A DNA stretch of 60,803 bases, from assembly GCA_020073705.1 (NCBI GenBank), contig JAIQES010000024.1:1-60803 (forward strand), given 5' to 3'. The position numbers were made by a program, and so were the translations under genes. Position 1 is the stretch's first letter; every line of letters begins with the position of its first letter. A model generated the notes under the pieces. That model ran no database searches and was not told the DNA's origin. It was given only the letters and a program-made list of their open reading frames with translations. The DNA comes from Terriglobia bacterium. Its GTDB lineage: Bacteria; Acidobacteriota; Terriglobia; Acidiferrales; UBA7541. Shown in pieces: positions 8,566-17,938 of this stretch.

Positions 8566-9774
8566 ATGTTGACAATTCGCGCGATCAAGGATGCGGCAGA
8601 CCGCATCCGGGGCTCGATTGTCGTCACTCCCTTCGGTCATTCCGAGAAGTTCTCCCAGCTCACGGGGAACTCGATTTTCCTGAAGCTCGAAAATCTGCAG
8701 ATGACCGGCGCCTTCAAGGAACGGGGTGCGCTGAACAAGATTCTGATGCTGACGGAGGAAGAGCGCCGGCGGGGCGTGATCGCGGCATCGGCGGGAAATC
8801 ACGCCCAGGCTGTGGCCTATCATGCGACCAAGCGGGGCATCAAGGCGCAAATCTGCATGCCGCTGACGACGCCGCTGGTGAAGGTGTCCGCAACCCGCGG
8901 ATACGGCGCCGAGGTGATCCTCGCCGGCGCGAACTACGATGAGGCGTGCGAGGAGGCGCTGCGCCGGTGCAAGGAGCAACGCCTTACCTTCATCCATCCG
9001 TTTGATGATGAGGCCGTCATCGCGGGACAGGGAACGCTGGGAATCGAAATGCTCGAACAGCAGAGAGATCTCGATGTACTCGTCATTCCTGTGGGTGGCG
9101 GCGGTTTGATCGCCGGTGTCGCCTGCGCGGTAAAGGAGACCAATCCCAAAATTCAGGTGATCGGGGTGCAATCCGCCAAGCTGGCCTCCATGAAAGCGGC
9201 GCTCAAACAAAACAAACTGGTCACCCTGCCGGCGAACAAGACCATCGCGGACGGGATTGCGGTCCGGTGCGCCGGCGTTCTCACGTTTCCGCTGGTCCGC
9301 AAGTACGTGGATGAAATCGTGACAGTGGATGAGGAGGAGATCGCCAGCGCGATTCTCCAGCTCCTGGAGAAGGAAAAGACGCTCGCCGAGGGCGCGGGCG
9401 CCGCCGCAACCGCTGCCGTACTGAACAAGAAAGTTCCGAATCACGGGAAGAAGATCGGAGTCCTGGTCAGCGCGGGGAATATCGATGTGTCGCTGCTTTC
9501 GCTGATTATCGAGCGAGGGCTGGTCAAGGACGGCCGGCTGGTGCGGCTGCGAATTCACCTGCCGGACCATCCTGGGGCGTTGCAGCGACTGGCCACCGTC
9601 ATCGCCGATCAAAAGGCAAACATTGTGGAAACCAACTACGACCGGGCATATTACGGCGTGGTGCTCGGCGACGCCGTCATTGACATCACGATGGAAACAC
9701 GCGGGCCGGAGCACGTCGCGGACCTGACCGCCGCTCTCGCAGCGGCGGGCTATCCCTTCGAGCGCGTGCAATAG
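8566..9774 (+). CDS. Threonine ammonia-lyase with C-terminal ACT domain
   Basis: This 402-residue PLP enzyme deaminates threonine (or serine) to 2-oxobutyrate (or pyruvate). The Schiff-base lysine is K51 in MTGAFKERGAL. The PLP phosphate-cradle glycines are in PVGGGGLIAG. The last 75 residues (LRIHLPDHPGALQRL onward) form an ACT-type regulatory domain. The length fits the catabolic IlvA/TdcB type and not the 500-residue biosynthetic type. The next gene starts 50 bases downstream and encodes a glycine C-acetyltransferase-like enzyme, so the pair points to threonine turnover. Allosteric control by amino acids is inferred from the ACT domain only. Confidence 0.92.
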   Translation: MLTIRAIKDAADRIRGSIVVTPFGHSEKFSQLTGNSIFLKLENLQMTGAFKERGALNKILMLTEEERRRGVIAASAGNHAQAVAYHATKRGIKAQICMPLTTPLVKVSATRGYGAEVILAGANYDEACEEALRRCKEQRLTFIHPFDDEAVIAGQGTLGIEMLEQQRDLDVLVIPVGGGGLIAGVACAVKETNPKIQVIGVQSAKLASMKAALKQNKLVTLPANKTIADGIAVRCAGVLTFPLVRKYVDEIVTVDEEEIASAILQLLEKEKTLAEGAGAAATAAVLNKKVPNHGKKIGVLVSAGNIDVSLLSLIIERGLVKDGRLVRLRIHLPDHPGALQRLATVIADQKANIVETNYDRAYYGVVLGDAVIDITMETRGPEHVADLTAALAAAGYPFERVQ

Positions 9775-9824
9775 GAATTTCTTGCGCCGCAAAGTCCTGG
9801 AACGCTTCGCTGGAGCAGGCATCG

Positions 9825-11024
9825 ATGAACACCACAAATCAGAACCCTCTCTCTTATCTGCACGATCAGCTTGCAGACATGGAAGCCAAGGGTCTGCATT
9901 TCCGCCTCCGCGTGCTCGAAGGAGAGCAGAGGGCGGCGGCGCATTTCGATGGCAAGGACGTCATTAACCTCGGTTCGAACAACTATCTCGGCCTGACGAC
10001 GCACAAGGCTCTGCGCCGGGCGGCGATCGGCGCAATCCGCACGCACGGTGTGGGAGCAGGAGCGGTCCGCACCATCGCGGGCACCATGGACCTGCACATG
10101 GCGCTTGAGGAACAGATCGCGAAGTTCAAAGGCACCGAGGCATCGGTCGTTTTCCAGTCCGGATTCACTGCGAATGCAGGCACGGTCGCGGCCATCCTCG
10201 GAAAAGATGATCTGATTCTTTCGGATGAACTGAATCATGCTTCCATCATCGATGGCTGCCGCCTTTCGAGAGCGGCCATCAAGGTTTTCAAGCACAAGGA
10301 TGTCGCCGATTGCGAGCGCCTGTGCAAAGAAACCGAAAGCTGGACCGGCCACAAATTGCTGATCACCGACGGCGTGTTCTCGATGGACGGAGACATCGCG
10401 CCTCTGCCCGCGCTCTGCAGCCTCGCGGAGAAATACAATTGCATCATGATGGTGGATGACGCGCATGCTTCCGGCGTGCTCGGGCGCAACGGACGTGGCA
10501 CGGTGGATCATCTCGGGTGCCACGGCCGCGTGCACATTCAGGTCGGCACGCTCAGCAAGGCCATCGGCGCGATGGGCGGATACGTTTGCGGCTCGCGGGA
10601 GTTGATCGATTTCCTTTATCACCGCGCACGGCCCTTTCTGTTTTCGACCGGGCATCCGCCGTCGGTGGTGGCCACGTGTCAGGCCGCATTTTCACTGCTC
10701 GATTCTCCCGCTGGCGAAAAACTAATTAAGAAACTCTGGTCGAATACGAAATTTTTCCAGCGCCGTCTGAAAAAGTTCGGCTTTTCCACCGGTTCGACCG
10801 AGACACCCATCACTCCGATCCACGTCGGAGAGGCTGCGAAAGCCTTTGAATTTTCCCGCCGCCTGTTTGAATCCGGCGTGTTCGCGCCGGCTGTTGGCTT
10901 CCCCACTGTTCCCGAAGGCAAGGCCCGTCTGCGCGCCATGGTCACAGCCACGCACAAGCGCGCGGATCTCGAGCATGCCTGTGAAATTATCGCGGAAGTT
11001 GGCCGCGGCCTCAGCGTCGTTTAG
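9825..11024 (+). CDS. kbl: Glycine C-acetyltransferase / AONS-family aminoacyl-CoA synthase
   Basis: This 399-residue class-II PLP enzyme of the alpha-oxoamine synthase family has its PLP lysine at K245 in GTLSKAIGAMGG and the ring-stacking/N1-binding motif VDDAHASGVLG at 210-220. SNNYLGL at 51-57 is the family's N-terminal signature. The best guess is 2-amino-3-ketobutyrate CoA ligase (glycine plus acetyl-CoA), because the adjacent gene is a threonine ammonia-lyase. 8-amino-7-oxononanoate synthase is a close relative, and no other biotin genes are nearby. No threonine dehydrogenase (tdh) is present in the window. Confidence 0.85.
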   Translation: MNTTNQNPLSYLHDQLADMEAKGLHFRLRVLEGEQRAAAHFDGKDVINLGSNNYLGLTTHKALRRAAIGAIRTHGVGAGAVRTIAGTMDLHMALEEQIAKFKGTEASVVFQSGFTANAGTVAAILGKDDLILSDELNHASIIDGCRLSRAAIKVFKHKDVADCERLCKETESWTGHKLLITDGVFSMDGDIAPLPALCSLAEKYNCIMMVDDAHASGVLGRNGRGTVDHLGCHGRVHIQVGTLSKAIGAMGGYVCGSRELIDFLYHRARPFLFSTGHPPSVVATCQAAFSLLDSPAGEKLIKKLWSNTKFFQRRLKKFGFSTGSTETPITPIHVGEAAKAFEFSRRLFESGVFAPAVGFPTVPEGKARLRAMVTATHKRADLEHACEIIAEVGRGLSVV

Positions 11025-11307
11025 AAACCTCACCTGCCGGGTCCAGCCATTGATCCCGGAAGGCGCCCTTCGCAATTGGGGTCCGCATTCATTCTTCTCC
11101 CGTCGTGGCAGGATCGGTCTGTATGAATCAGGCAGGGCTGGCCCTTCGGGCAGGAACTCTTTGTTCAACCTCAATGCGGATTTGTCGCCTGTAACTGACG
11201 CCCCGTGCTAGTTTTATGAGAAGATAAAACCTCATGCGGCCTGCGTAGGCGTGCTCGGCAATCAGCCTCAGGCCAGCTACACTAAGTTAGGTTATTGATG
11301 AGGTGCC

Positions 11308-12735
11308 ATGGTCCGAATCCGTCCCAGAGGCGCGATTGTCTTACTCATCCTTTGCGCAGGGCTTGCCGGTTGCCGCGCTAACATTAATTTGTTCTCGTCA
11401 CAGCCTCCTTTATCCGGAAGCGCGCCCGTTGTCTTGGCCCTGACCGATAGCCCGCCGACGAATGTCAGCATCCTCTCGGCGGAAGTAACGCTGACCGGTG
11501 CGACGCTGAATCCTGGAAATGTTCCGTTGCTTGCCTCTCCGGCTACATTGGAGCTCACGCGCCTTCAGACCGACTTCGCGTATTTGAGTACGACGAGTGT
11601 GGATGCGGGCAGCTACACGAGCCTCGCGCTTACGTTCGCGAATCCGTCGCTTACAATCGAGAATGACACAGCAAGCCCCATCGTATCGGGTACCACGACG
11701 TGCCCTGTGGGCGCAATTTGTACATTCGCGCCGATATCCGCGAACCTATCGACGACGATCACATTGCCGACGTTGATAATTTCGGCCAACACGGGAGCGG
11801 GGCTCCTGCTGGACGTCAAACTTGATGATTTGCTTTCCTCAACGCTGGGCGCCGATTTCAAGAGCGGCACGACGGTCTCGCAGTTTACATTTACGCCCGC
11901 GATCAGCGGACCGCTGCTGGTAGCAGCCGAAGACGTTGTCGGGCAGGTAACGTCGATGGACACTGTTCACAATACATTCTCGTTCCAGAATGCGACGAGA
12001 CTGTTTTCACTCACGGTGGACAATACAACCACGTTCCTACAGTTTCCCCCGAGTCTGTGTACGACCTCTGTTTTTACTTGCCTGCGCGACGGGCAAATTC
12101 TAAGCGTGGACATTGGCATCCGCTCTGACGGCATAGCAGTGGCACGAAATGTGCTCTTTGAGGACGGCGATAGCAGCGACACCGAAGTGGAAGGCATAAT
12201 CACCGGCACGAATGCGGGGTTGCAACAATTCACCATCGTCACGCTCGCCGAATCCGCGACGATCAGCGGATTGAACATTGGCGACACAGCCACAGTGCAG
12301 TACACGCCAGTGACCCCGTTTAATCTGGATTTCACCCACGCGGACAATGCCCAGGTTGACACAAGCTGCTGTATTTTTGGGGCGCCGACCGACCTGTCCG
12401 TGGGCCAGCAGGTTTCGGTAAGGCGCAACAGCATTTCGTCGGGCAATCTGATCAACGCCGACCGTGTGCGGCTGCGATCGTCCCGGATCACCGCGACGGT
12501 TCAAACGATCGGAGCACCAAGTATTTTTCTTTATAATTTGCCGTCGCTATTTTCCGGCCACAGCATAACTCAGATTCAGGCGCAGACTTCGGCACAAACG
12601 ATTCTCTCTGAGAACGGCGTCGCCATTATTTTCACGCAGATTCCGATTTCGAGCGTGGTCTCGGTACGAGGGCCGCTATTCAACGTCAGCGGTGCGCGAA
12701 CTTTGGTTGCGACCAAAGTCATAGTCAAGCCGTAG
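11308..12735 (+). CDS. DUF4382/DUF5666-like surface lipoprotein
   Basis: This 475-residue lipoprotein has the signal and lipobox LILCAGLAGCRA, with the lipidated Cys near residue 22. Residues 40-190 (VVLALTDSPPTNVSILSAEV and on) look like a DUF4382 domain, a beta-sandwich-type extracytoplasmic module. The rest holds repeated 70-residue beta units starting VVGQVTSMD and VEGIITG that resemble DUF5666. Such proteins occur in Acidobacteriota with no known function. It is monocistronic, with nothing around it to suggest a partner. Domain names come from pattern memory. Confidence 0.75.
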   Translation: MVRIRPRGAIVLLILCAGLAGCRANINLFSSQPPLSGSAPVVLALTDSPPTNVSILSAEVTLTGATLNPGNVPLLASPATLELTRLQTDFAYLSTTSVDAGSYTSLALTFANPSLTIENDTASPIVSGTTTCPVGAICTFAPISANLSTTITLPTLIISANTGAGLLLDVKLDDLLSSTLGADFKSGTTVSQFTFTPAISGPLLVAAEDVVGQVTSMDTVHNTFSFQNATRLFSLTVDNTTTFLQFPPSLCTTSVFTCLRDGQILSVDIGIRSDGIAVARNVLFEDGDSSDTEVEGIITGTNAGLQQFTIVTLAESATISGLNIGDTATVQYTPVTPFNLDFTHADNAQVDTSCCIFGAPTDLSVGQQVSVRRNSISSGNLINADRVRLRSSRITATVQTIGAPSIFLYNLPSLFSGHSITQIQAQTSAQTILSENGVAIIFTQIPISSVVSVRGPLFNVSGARTLVATKVIVKP

Positions 12736-12866
12736 GCGGGCGCCACATAGACTACGACCAGGTTCTCACACAAACTCTTGAGCCCTGACAAAATAAGCTG
12801 AAAACAAAGGGGCTTTAGCCCACGAAGACGTATTGCACTTTTTTAGGGAAGTTGCGGAACACTACA

Positions 12867-13126
12867 CTAGCCTGCATTTCTCACAAACACTCTGGCACGG
12901 TTCTTGCTGCCCATACTGTAAACGCCCAGAGCAAGCGCGGCGCAGCCAAGTAGCACAGGCTTTAGCCTGTGTGCCTTTTGACTCCCCCAGAACAAATCCA
13001 TACAGCAAATCCACACAGACTGAAGTCTGTGCTACTTGAAACCCGCATACACGGCAGCGCGATGCGATGAATGAATCCGGCATCTCACAGCAAATTCATC
13101 ACACGCTCGTGAGAAATGCAGACTAG
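12867..13126. mobile_element. MITE-like element with 18-bp terminal inverted repeats
   Basis: Outer ends CTAGCCTGCATTTCTCAC (12867-12884) and its inverse GTGAGAAATGCAGACTAG (13109-13126) match at 17 of 18 bases. Inside is a second nested inverted pair: TAGCACAGGCTTTAGCCTGTG (starting at 12953) and CACAGACTGAAGTCTGTGCTA. There is no transposase gene inside, so it is a non-autonomous or REP-type element. Its right end supplies the stop codon of surE. Confidence 0.55.
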
Positions 13127-13881
13127 CCGCCCTTGGATTCGAGCTTGGGCGCCCAGTGGGAGAGGTGATTGAGCGAGGTTTCGTGTGTGCGGTCGAGCTG
13201 GAGCGGCGTCATGGAAATCGCTCCGTCGAAAACAGCCGCGTAATCGCTTTCCGGATCGAGTCCTTCGATGTGCTCTTGCTCGTGAAGCCAGAAGAACGTG
13301 CGGCCGCGCGGGTCGGTGCCCTCTTGGAGAACGTTGCGCGTGACCTTCTTGGACTGGCGCGTGAAGCGCACGCTGCCGTTCCAGTTGAGCGGCACATTCA
13401 CGTTGAGCAGAACGCCCTGCGGCATTCCTTCCGCCAGAACCAACGGCGCCAGATCGCGCGCGAATTTCGCGGCTTGATCGTAGCGGAACGCCCTTCCCCT
13501 GTGCGCCACTGAAATCGCGAGCGCCGGCACGTGGTTGATCGCCGCCTCCATCGCCGCTCCAACCGTGCCCGAATAGAACACGTTTTCGCCGAGGTTACCG
13601 CCGCGATTGATTCCGGAAATCACCAGGTCGGGCCGGTTGGGCAAGAGCTTGTGAAGGGCAAGGATCACCGCGTCGGTGGGTGTGCCCTCGACCGACCATT
13701 CGCGCTCAGCCACCTGCTCCCAGAAAATCGGCTGCCGCAGCGTCAGAGACTGCGCGGACGCGCTGCGCTCATGGCTCGGCGCGACAACGCTGATCGTCCC
13801 CACGCCCTCCAACGCCTGGACCAGCGCGCGCAAGCCTTCCGCTTGAATACCATCGTCGTTCGTAATCAGAATGTGCGCCAT
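13123..13881 (-). CDS. surE: 5'/3'-nucleotidase SurE
   Basis: This 252-residue metal-dependent nucleoside monophosphate phosphatase is recognised by its N-terminal ILITNDDGIQAEGL (metal ligands D8, D9) and SGINRGGNLGENVFYSGTVG, including the catalytic-site asparagine. Length and domain layout fit SurE. The C-terminal tail (LESKGG) ends in a TAG codon that lies within the inverted-repeat end of the neighbouring element, so the original end may have been altered. It is a cytoplasmic stress/nucleotide-salvage enzyme and stands alone here. Confidence 0.95.
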   Translation of the reverse strand: MAHILITNDDGIQAEGLRALVQALEGVGTISVVAPSHERSASAQSLTLRQPIFWEQVAEREWSVEGTPTDAVILALHKLLPNRPDLVISGINRGGNLGENVFYSGTVGAAMEAAINHVPALAISVAHRGRAFRYDQAAKFARDLAPLVLAEGMPQGVLLNVNVPLNWNGSVRFTRQSKKVTRNVLQEGTDPRGRTFFWLHEQEHIEGLDPESDYAAVFDGAISMTPLQLDRTHETSLNHLSHWAPKLESKGG

Positions 13882-14364
13882 CGAATGCTTTCGACTGAGG
13901 GGCGGCCGTACCGTTACGCGCCGGGGAATGCTCTCGGAAGCTGCTCCTTGCGTGCCTGAAGAACTGGCCGGTCACCCATGACCGTCTTGCCCTGGCCAAT
14001 CCAGGTTCATTCCACCCTACATTAATACTCTAACAGCAACGGTAACGCCCCAGCAAGCCAGCAGCGAGAGGTGTTTCCTAAAAGGAGCAGCAGGTACAGA
14101 GAAAGTAGCGCGCCAGACCGGATTATTGGCGGCGCAAGAACCGCGCAACTTAGCTTACTTTCAAGGACTTGAAAGAGTACGGACGGCACTGCAGGGCATT
14201 GGAAGTACACGCTAGACGACGTTATTGTGTATTGCGATCTGTATCACGTTCGGTACGGTCACGTTCGGAAAAGGGCGATTTCTACAGTCACGCCGCCAGT
14301 GCCGTTATTCAGCAGCAGGGCAGGAATAAGGACTGGGCCCCGCCGGGAATTGAGACCTCGGTTC
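13882..14364. other. Non-coding stretch
   Basis: The 483 bases upstream of surE and downstream of the HNH-like gene show no open frame with a credible start, no tRNA and no clear hairpin. I see nothing definite in it. Confidence 0.4.
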
Positions 14365-15360
14365 TCAGCTTCCCGTAATTGGCTCTACGATTACACCCTT
14401 TTGGGCGCAATATTCGTTTAAGATCGGCGACAGTTGTTCGTGAACGGCGGTTGGGTCTTCAAACTTTGTGGCCGGGCTGAGTACATGACCGATAAGCGTC
14501 ATTTCATCAGCCAGCACGACAGGCGTGAATTGCTTTTTAGCGTCGGCATCGTAGAAAATGCTGAATTGCCTGCTTTTTTTCTCGGTGTAATTTTTCGTGA
14601 CGTTGACCAGGTAGGAGATCCCACCGAAGAGTGTCACCAATACCCAGCCTTTGCGCATCCCGGCGCTGAGATAGCACATTACGCTGTGCTGGTGTGGGGT
14701 ATGGATGTAAGCGCTCATCAATCCTGCGTTGGCGAAAAATCGAACGGGTAGGTTTTCCGGGGATTCTGCTGTGCGAGCCGCCCTGAGTTCATCAAACTCC
14801 GGGGTGAGAGCAAATTCTGTGCCGTATTCTAAGGCTATCGCCACCAAGGCAATCTTTGCCGCCAATCTGCGCGCGTGGAGGGAGGCTACAAAATGCACGG
14901 TAATTGTGTAATCAGCTTCTATCACGATTTCCCTTGGGACTTCCCGTTCTAGCACTTCAATGCCTTTGGCACGTGCCCGCTCAACGAATCTGTCGCCTGC
15001 TTCTTTAGTCAGAAAAAATCCCTGCCTAAGCTTCCTGCCGTCTTCACTTGTGGACTCCCTGACCACGTCCCGCAGATTTATGTTCCCATCGCCATCCATG
15101 AAGGCGGGTAGATTCTTCAAATCTAGGCCACGAATCTGGGCACGCAATTGCGCATTCGGCACAACGTCATACCGATTCCCGATCTGCAACAGATTTAGCA
15201 GGGGCGTAGTCGCGTCTTTAACAGCTGCTTCGGAAACACCGAAGTCGCGGTTGCAGCGCTCACAACTCCCATTTCGTACTTCCAACTCGCCTCCCATAAA
15301 GGCGGGAAACACGTGCTCATTCGTAAGTTTTTCCTCGCTGCGACAAAAAAGGCAGCCCAT
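14365..15360 (-). CDS. HNH-like zinc-ribbon protein, function unknown
   Basis: This 331-residue protein starts with a CxxC...EH...CxxCN module (C3, C6, H16, C33, C36, N37 in CLFCRSEEKLTNEHVFP and SCERCNRDFG). That resembles the HNH endonuclease-5 type zinc-binding domain. The remaining 290 residues have no recognised motif and may be a specificity or effector region. Similar proteins occur singly in accessory regions and are often suspected of nuclease or defence roles, but a second catalytic histidine is not evident. GC is lower than in the neighbouring housekeeping genes. Confidence 0.65.
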   Translation of the reverse strand: MGCLFCRSEEKLTNEHVFPAFMGGELEVRNGSCERCNRDFGVSEAAVKDATTPLLNLLQIGNRYDVVPNAQLRAQIRGLDLKNLPAFMDGDGNINLRDVVRESTSEDGRKLRQGFFLTKEAGDRFVERARAKGIEVLEREVPREIVIEADYTITVHFVASLHARRLAAKIALVAIALEYGTEFALTPEFDELRAARTAESPENLPVRFFANAGLMSAYIHTPHQHSVMCYLSAGMRKGWVLVTLFGGISYLVNVTKNYTEKKSRQFSIFYDADAKKQFTPVVLADEMTLIGHVLSPATKFEDPTAVHEQLSPILNEYCAQKGVIVEPITGS

Positions 15361-15639
15361 GATCTCTCCTTACAGCTTTTTTACAGCGGATGCAGGCGGC
15401 GGGCGGCCGGCCCTTTCATGTTTCCTCGTCTTGACCGCAGTTCACGATTGAATTATATCATTCCACAACGTTACCGCTAAATTATGGTCTTGACTTTCGG
15501 GTGCCCTTTGGACTGGAACGGCGGGTGGCCGACCCATTGGTTTGGAAGGGTCGGGGGGTTCGAACTTCCGTTGGTTCCATCAGTATCTCCGATGACCAAA
15601 AGAGTGACTGGATGAACAAATGAACGGAGGAAGAAAAAA

Positions 15640-15716
15640 TGGTCGGGACGACTGGATTTGAACCAGCGACCTCACGCACCCCAAGCGTGCGCGCTACCAG
15701 GCTGCGCTACGTCCCG
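15640..15716 (-). tRNA. tRNA-Pro (anticodon GGG), CCA encoded
   Basis: On the minus strand the acceptor arm CGGGACG pairs with CGTCCCG, followed by discriminator A and encoded CCA. The D-arm is GCGCAGCCTGGTAGCGC. The anticodon stem CACGC/GCGTG encloses TTGGGGT, giving anticodon GGG. The T-arm contains GGTTCAAATCC. It is a complete 77-base cloverleaf read by eye. It decodes CCC and CCU. Confidence 0.95.
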
Positions 15717-15733
15717 ACTGGAGATCAAGCGTA

Positions 15734-16123
15734 TCACTCGCCTTCGAGAAGCGTCAAGAATGAGCGGAGCGAGTCACGCAGGTCGAGCAACGTCTTGCGG
15801 TTGAGCGTCAAGGAAGGTTGCCCCACATGGGCTTCAGGCGTTGCAGCGCCGTCCGAACCGTTTTGCTCACGCAAGTGGCGCCGCGCCCCGGCAATCGTAA
15901 ACCCTTCGTCGTACAGCAGCCGCTTAATCAGAAAAACTGTCTCGATGTCCTGACGGCGATACAGCCGGTGCCCCTTCGGGCTTTTCACCGGCTGGAGCAT
16001 GGGGAACTCCGTCTCCCAATAGCGCAGGACAAACGGTTTGGTGGAGGTCAGGCGGCTGACCTCGCCGATCCGAAACAGATTCTTGGCCGGAATGGCCGGT
16101 TCGGAATGGCTGTTACCTTCCAT
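15734..16123 (-). CDS. MerR-family transcriptional regulator
   Basis: This 129-residue protein has an N-terminal winged helix-turn-helix of the MerR type: FRIGEVSRLTSTKPFVLRYW (residues 15-34) and the wing SPKGHRLYRRQD. A helix typical of the dimerisation coil follows. There is no C-terminal cysteine cluster, so it is not an obvious metal sensor. It lies between der (upstream, same strand, 33 bases) and tRNA-Pro. Similar short MerR proteins in this position are of unknown regulon in acidobacteria, so the target cannot be stated. Confidence 0.9.
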   Translation of the reverse strand: MEGNSHSEPAIPAKNLFRIGEVSRLTSTKPFVLRYWETEFPMLQPVKSPKGHRLYRRQDIETVFLIKRLLYDEGFTIAGARRHLREQNGSDGAATPEAHVGQPSLTLNRKTLLDLRDSLRSFLTLLEGE

Positions 16124-16156
16124 TGATCCCTTATCCTAATCCGATTCCGGCGCGTG

Positions 16157-17623
16157 TCAACGCCCGCGCTCGCGCTTTTCCTTCAGGCGCTGGAGAAAGC
16201 GAATCGGCGCGCCGAGGAAATCAAAACTCTTGCGGAGCTGGTTCTCGAGGAACCGCTCATAGCTGAAGTGCAGGCGCTTGGTCTGATTTGTGAACAAGAT
16301 GAATGTCGGCGGCGAGCTGGATGCCTGCGTGATGTAGTAGATCTTCACCTTACGCGCGGCGGGCGACGTGCCGCGCTCCAGGTCCACTTCGGAAAGCCAG
16401 CGGTTCAGCTCGCCGGTGGAGATGCGCCTGCGGCGCGCCTCGGCGACGCGGTCAATCAGTCCGAACAGCATATCCGCCCGCTCGCCGGTCAGCGCGGAGA
16501 CAAACACAATCGGCGCGTAATCGAGAAACTTGAATCGCGTCCGCACAATTTTTTCGTAATCGGCCATCAACTGGGCGGGATTGACTCTCCCCGTCGCCGC
16601 CTTCTTGCGCGTCACCGAAGTGTGCTTGCGCTTGCGGGACACGGCGACGTGCTTCGCGCTCGATTCCTGGTCTTCCAGATCGCGCTCGGCCTTTTCCGCG
16701 GCAGCCTCCAGCGCCAGGTCCCATTTGTTCATGACGATGATGACCGAGCGGCCGGACTGCTCCGCATAGCCCGCGATGTTGGCATCGCCTGCGGTCACTC
16801 CGGTGCTTGCGTCCACGATCAGCAGCGCGACGTCGGCCTGCTCGAGGTGCCGCCGCGCCATCACCACGCTCAACTTCTCCGCGACGAGTTTCGTCTTGCC
16901 CTTGCGGCGAATCCCGGCCGTGTCCACGAAGCGATACGTGCGCTCGCCGTGCCGCACGATCATGTCCACGGCGTCGCGCGTCGTTCCTGGCGTTTCGGAT
17001 ACAATCGCACGTTCCGCGCCCGCCAGACGGTTGAGCATCGTCGATTTCCCGACGTTGGGCCGGCCGATAATCGCGACGTTCACCCGTTCGGCTGCTCCCG
17101 GCTCTTCTTCCGGAGCGCCAGCGGCTTCGAGATGCGCCGTAATGGCTTCGAGCAACGTATCCATGCCATAGCCGTGTTCCGCCGAAACCGGAAAGACATC
17201 GTTCGAAAGCTCGTAAAACGGCGCCGCAAGCGATTCCTGCATCTGCGTATCGACTTTGTTTGCCACAATCGCCAGAGGCTTGCCGGTGCGGCGCAACAGG
17301 CGCGCCAGTTCGGCGTCCAGAGGCGTCAGGCCCGCGCGCGCATCCACGATGAGCAAGAGTTGCGATGCCGCTTCGATGGCCATCTGTGCCTGGCGAAGAA
17401 TTTCGCGCGGTATGGCAGCCTTGTCGTCGGGAACGATTCCGCCGGTGTCGACGACTTCGAACGCACGGTCTTGCCACGTGGCCGTGCCATAGATGCGGTC
17501 GCGCGTGATTCCCGGCTCGTCCGTGACAATCGACCGACGCGTGCCGGTCAGACGGTTGAAAATCGTGGACTTGCCGACATTGGGGCGGCCAACAATCACC
17601 ACCGATGGTAGTTTTTCAGTCAT
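16157..17623 (-). CDS. der: Ribosome biogenesis GTPase Der (EngA)
   Basis: This 488-residue protein has two tandem G domains, each with a P-loop (GRPNVGKSTIF near residue 12; GRPNVGKSTML near residue 187), and switch/DxxG motifs (VDTGGI, VDTAGI). Base-recognition motifs are NKVD and MNKWD. A C-terminal KH-like domain follows. An insertion of about 30 basic residues (SRKRKHTSVTRKKAATG) sits in the second G domain, longer than in E. coli Der. It acts in 50S subunit maturation in the cytoplasm. Confidence 0.96.
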   Translation of the reverse strand: MTEKLPSVVIVGRPNVGKSTIFNRLTGTRRSIVTDEPGITRDRIYGTATWQDRAFEVVDTGGIVPDDKAAIPREILRQAQMAIEAASQLLLIVDARAGLTPLDAELARLLRRTGKPLAIVANKVDTQMQESLAAPFYELSNDVFPVSAEHGYGMDTLLEAITAHLEAAGAPEEEPGAAERVNVAIIGRPNVGKSTMLNRLAGAERAIVSETPGTTRDAVDMIVRHGERTYRFVDTAGIRRKGKTKLVAEKLSVVMARRHLEQADVALLIVDASTGVTAGDANIAGYAEQSGRSVIIVMNKWDLALEAAAEKAERDLEDQESSAKHVAVSRKRKHTSVTRKKAATGRVNPAQLMADYEKIVRTRFKFLDYAPIVFVSALTGERADMLFGLIDRVAEARRRRISTGELNRWLSEVDLERGTSPAARKVKIYYITQASSSPPTFILFTNQTKRLHFSYERFLENQLRKSFDFLGAPIRFLQRLKEKRERGR

Positions 17624-17938
17624 TGTTTCTGGCGGGCTCCACGCTTCACTTGAAGCGTTCAGCGTAAAAGTAGAGCCCTCACCCGGGGAGACACAACGAA
17701 CCTTAAGTAAGGTGCTCGGAACCTTCCACTCTATCCTACTGTCTGCCGAAACAGAAGCGCCGCGGGTGGGGGCCAGTTTGTTTCGGACTGCCCCCGCGCA
17801 AGAACCGGGCGGCTCACCCCGCCGCCGCGGGTCCTCCCTGGTGCCACTTACCTTGCGGTCATCCTCTCCTCACTCAGTCGCGAGGAATTGCGTCACGCGG
17901 ACCTTGACAATCGCGCCCATCGCCGACAGACTAATGCC
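17624..17938. other. Non-coding divergent gap
   Basis: The bases between der and the divergent NuoI-like gene show no open frame with a good start. The stretch presumably holds the two promoters, but none stands out by eye. Confidence 0.4.

Noticed and set aside
8305-9837. 510-residue minus-strand open frame
   Set aside because: It is antisense to the threonine ammonia-lyase gene, shows no domain and reflects high-GC codon pattern.
15482-15640. Possible second tRNA beside tRNA-Pro
   Set aside because: The bases near 15550 resemble a GGTTCGAA T-loop but no cloverleaf can be formed.
16154-17611. 485-residue plus-strand open frame
   Set aside because: Antisense to der; His/Arg-rich without any domain, a typical shadow of a high-GC gene.
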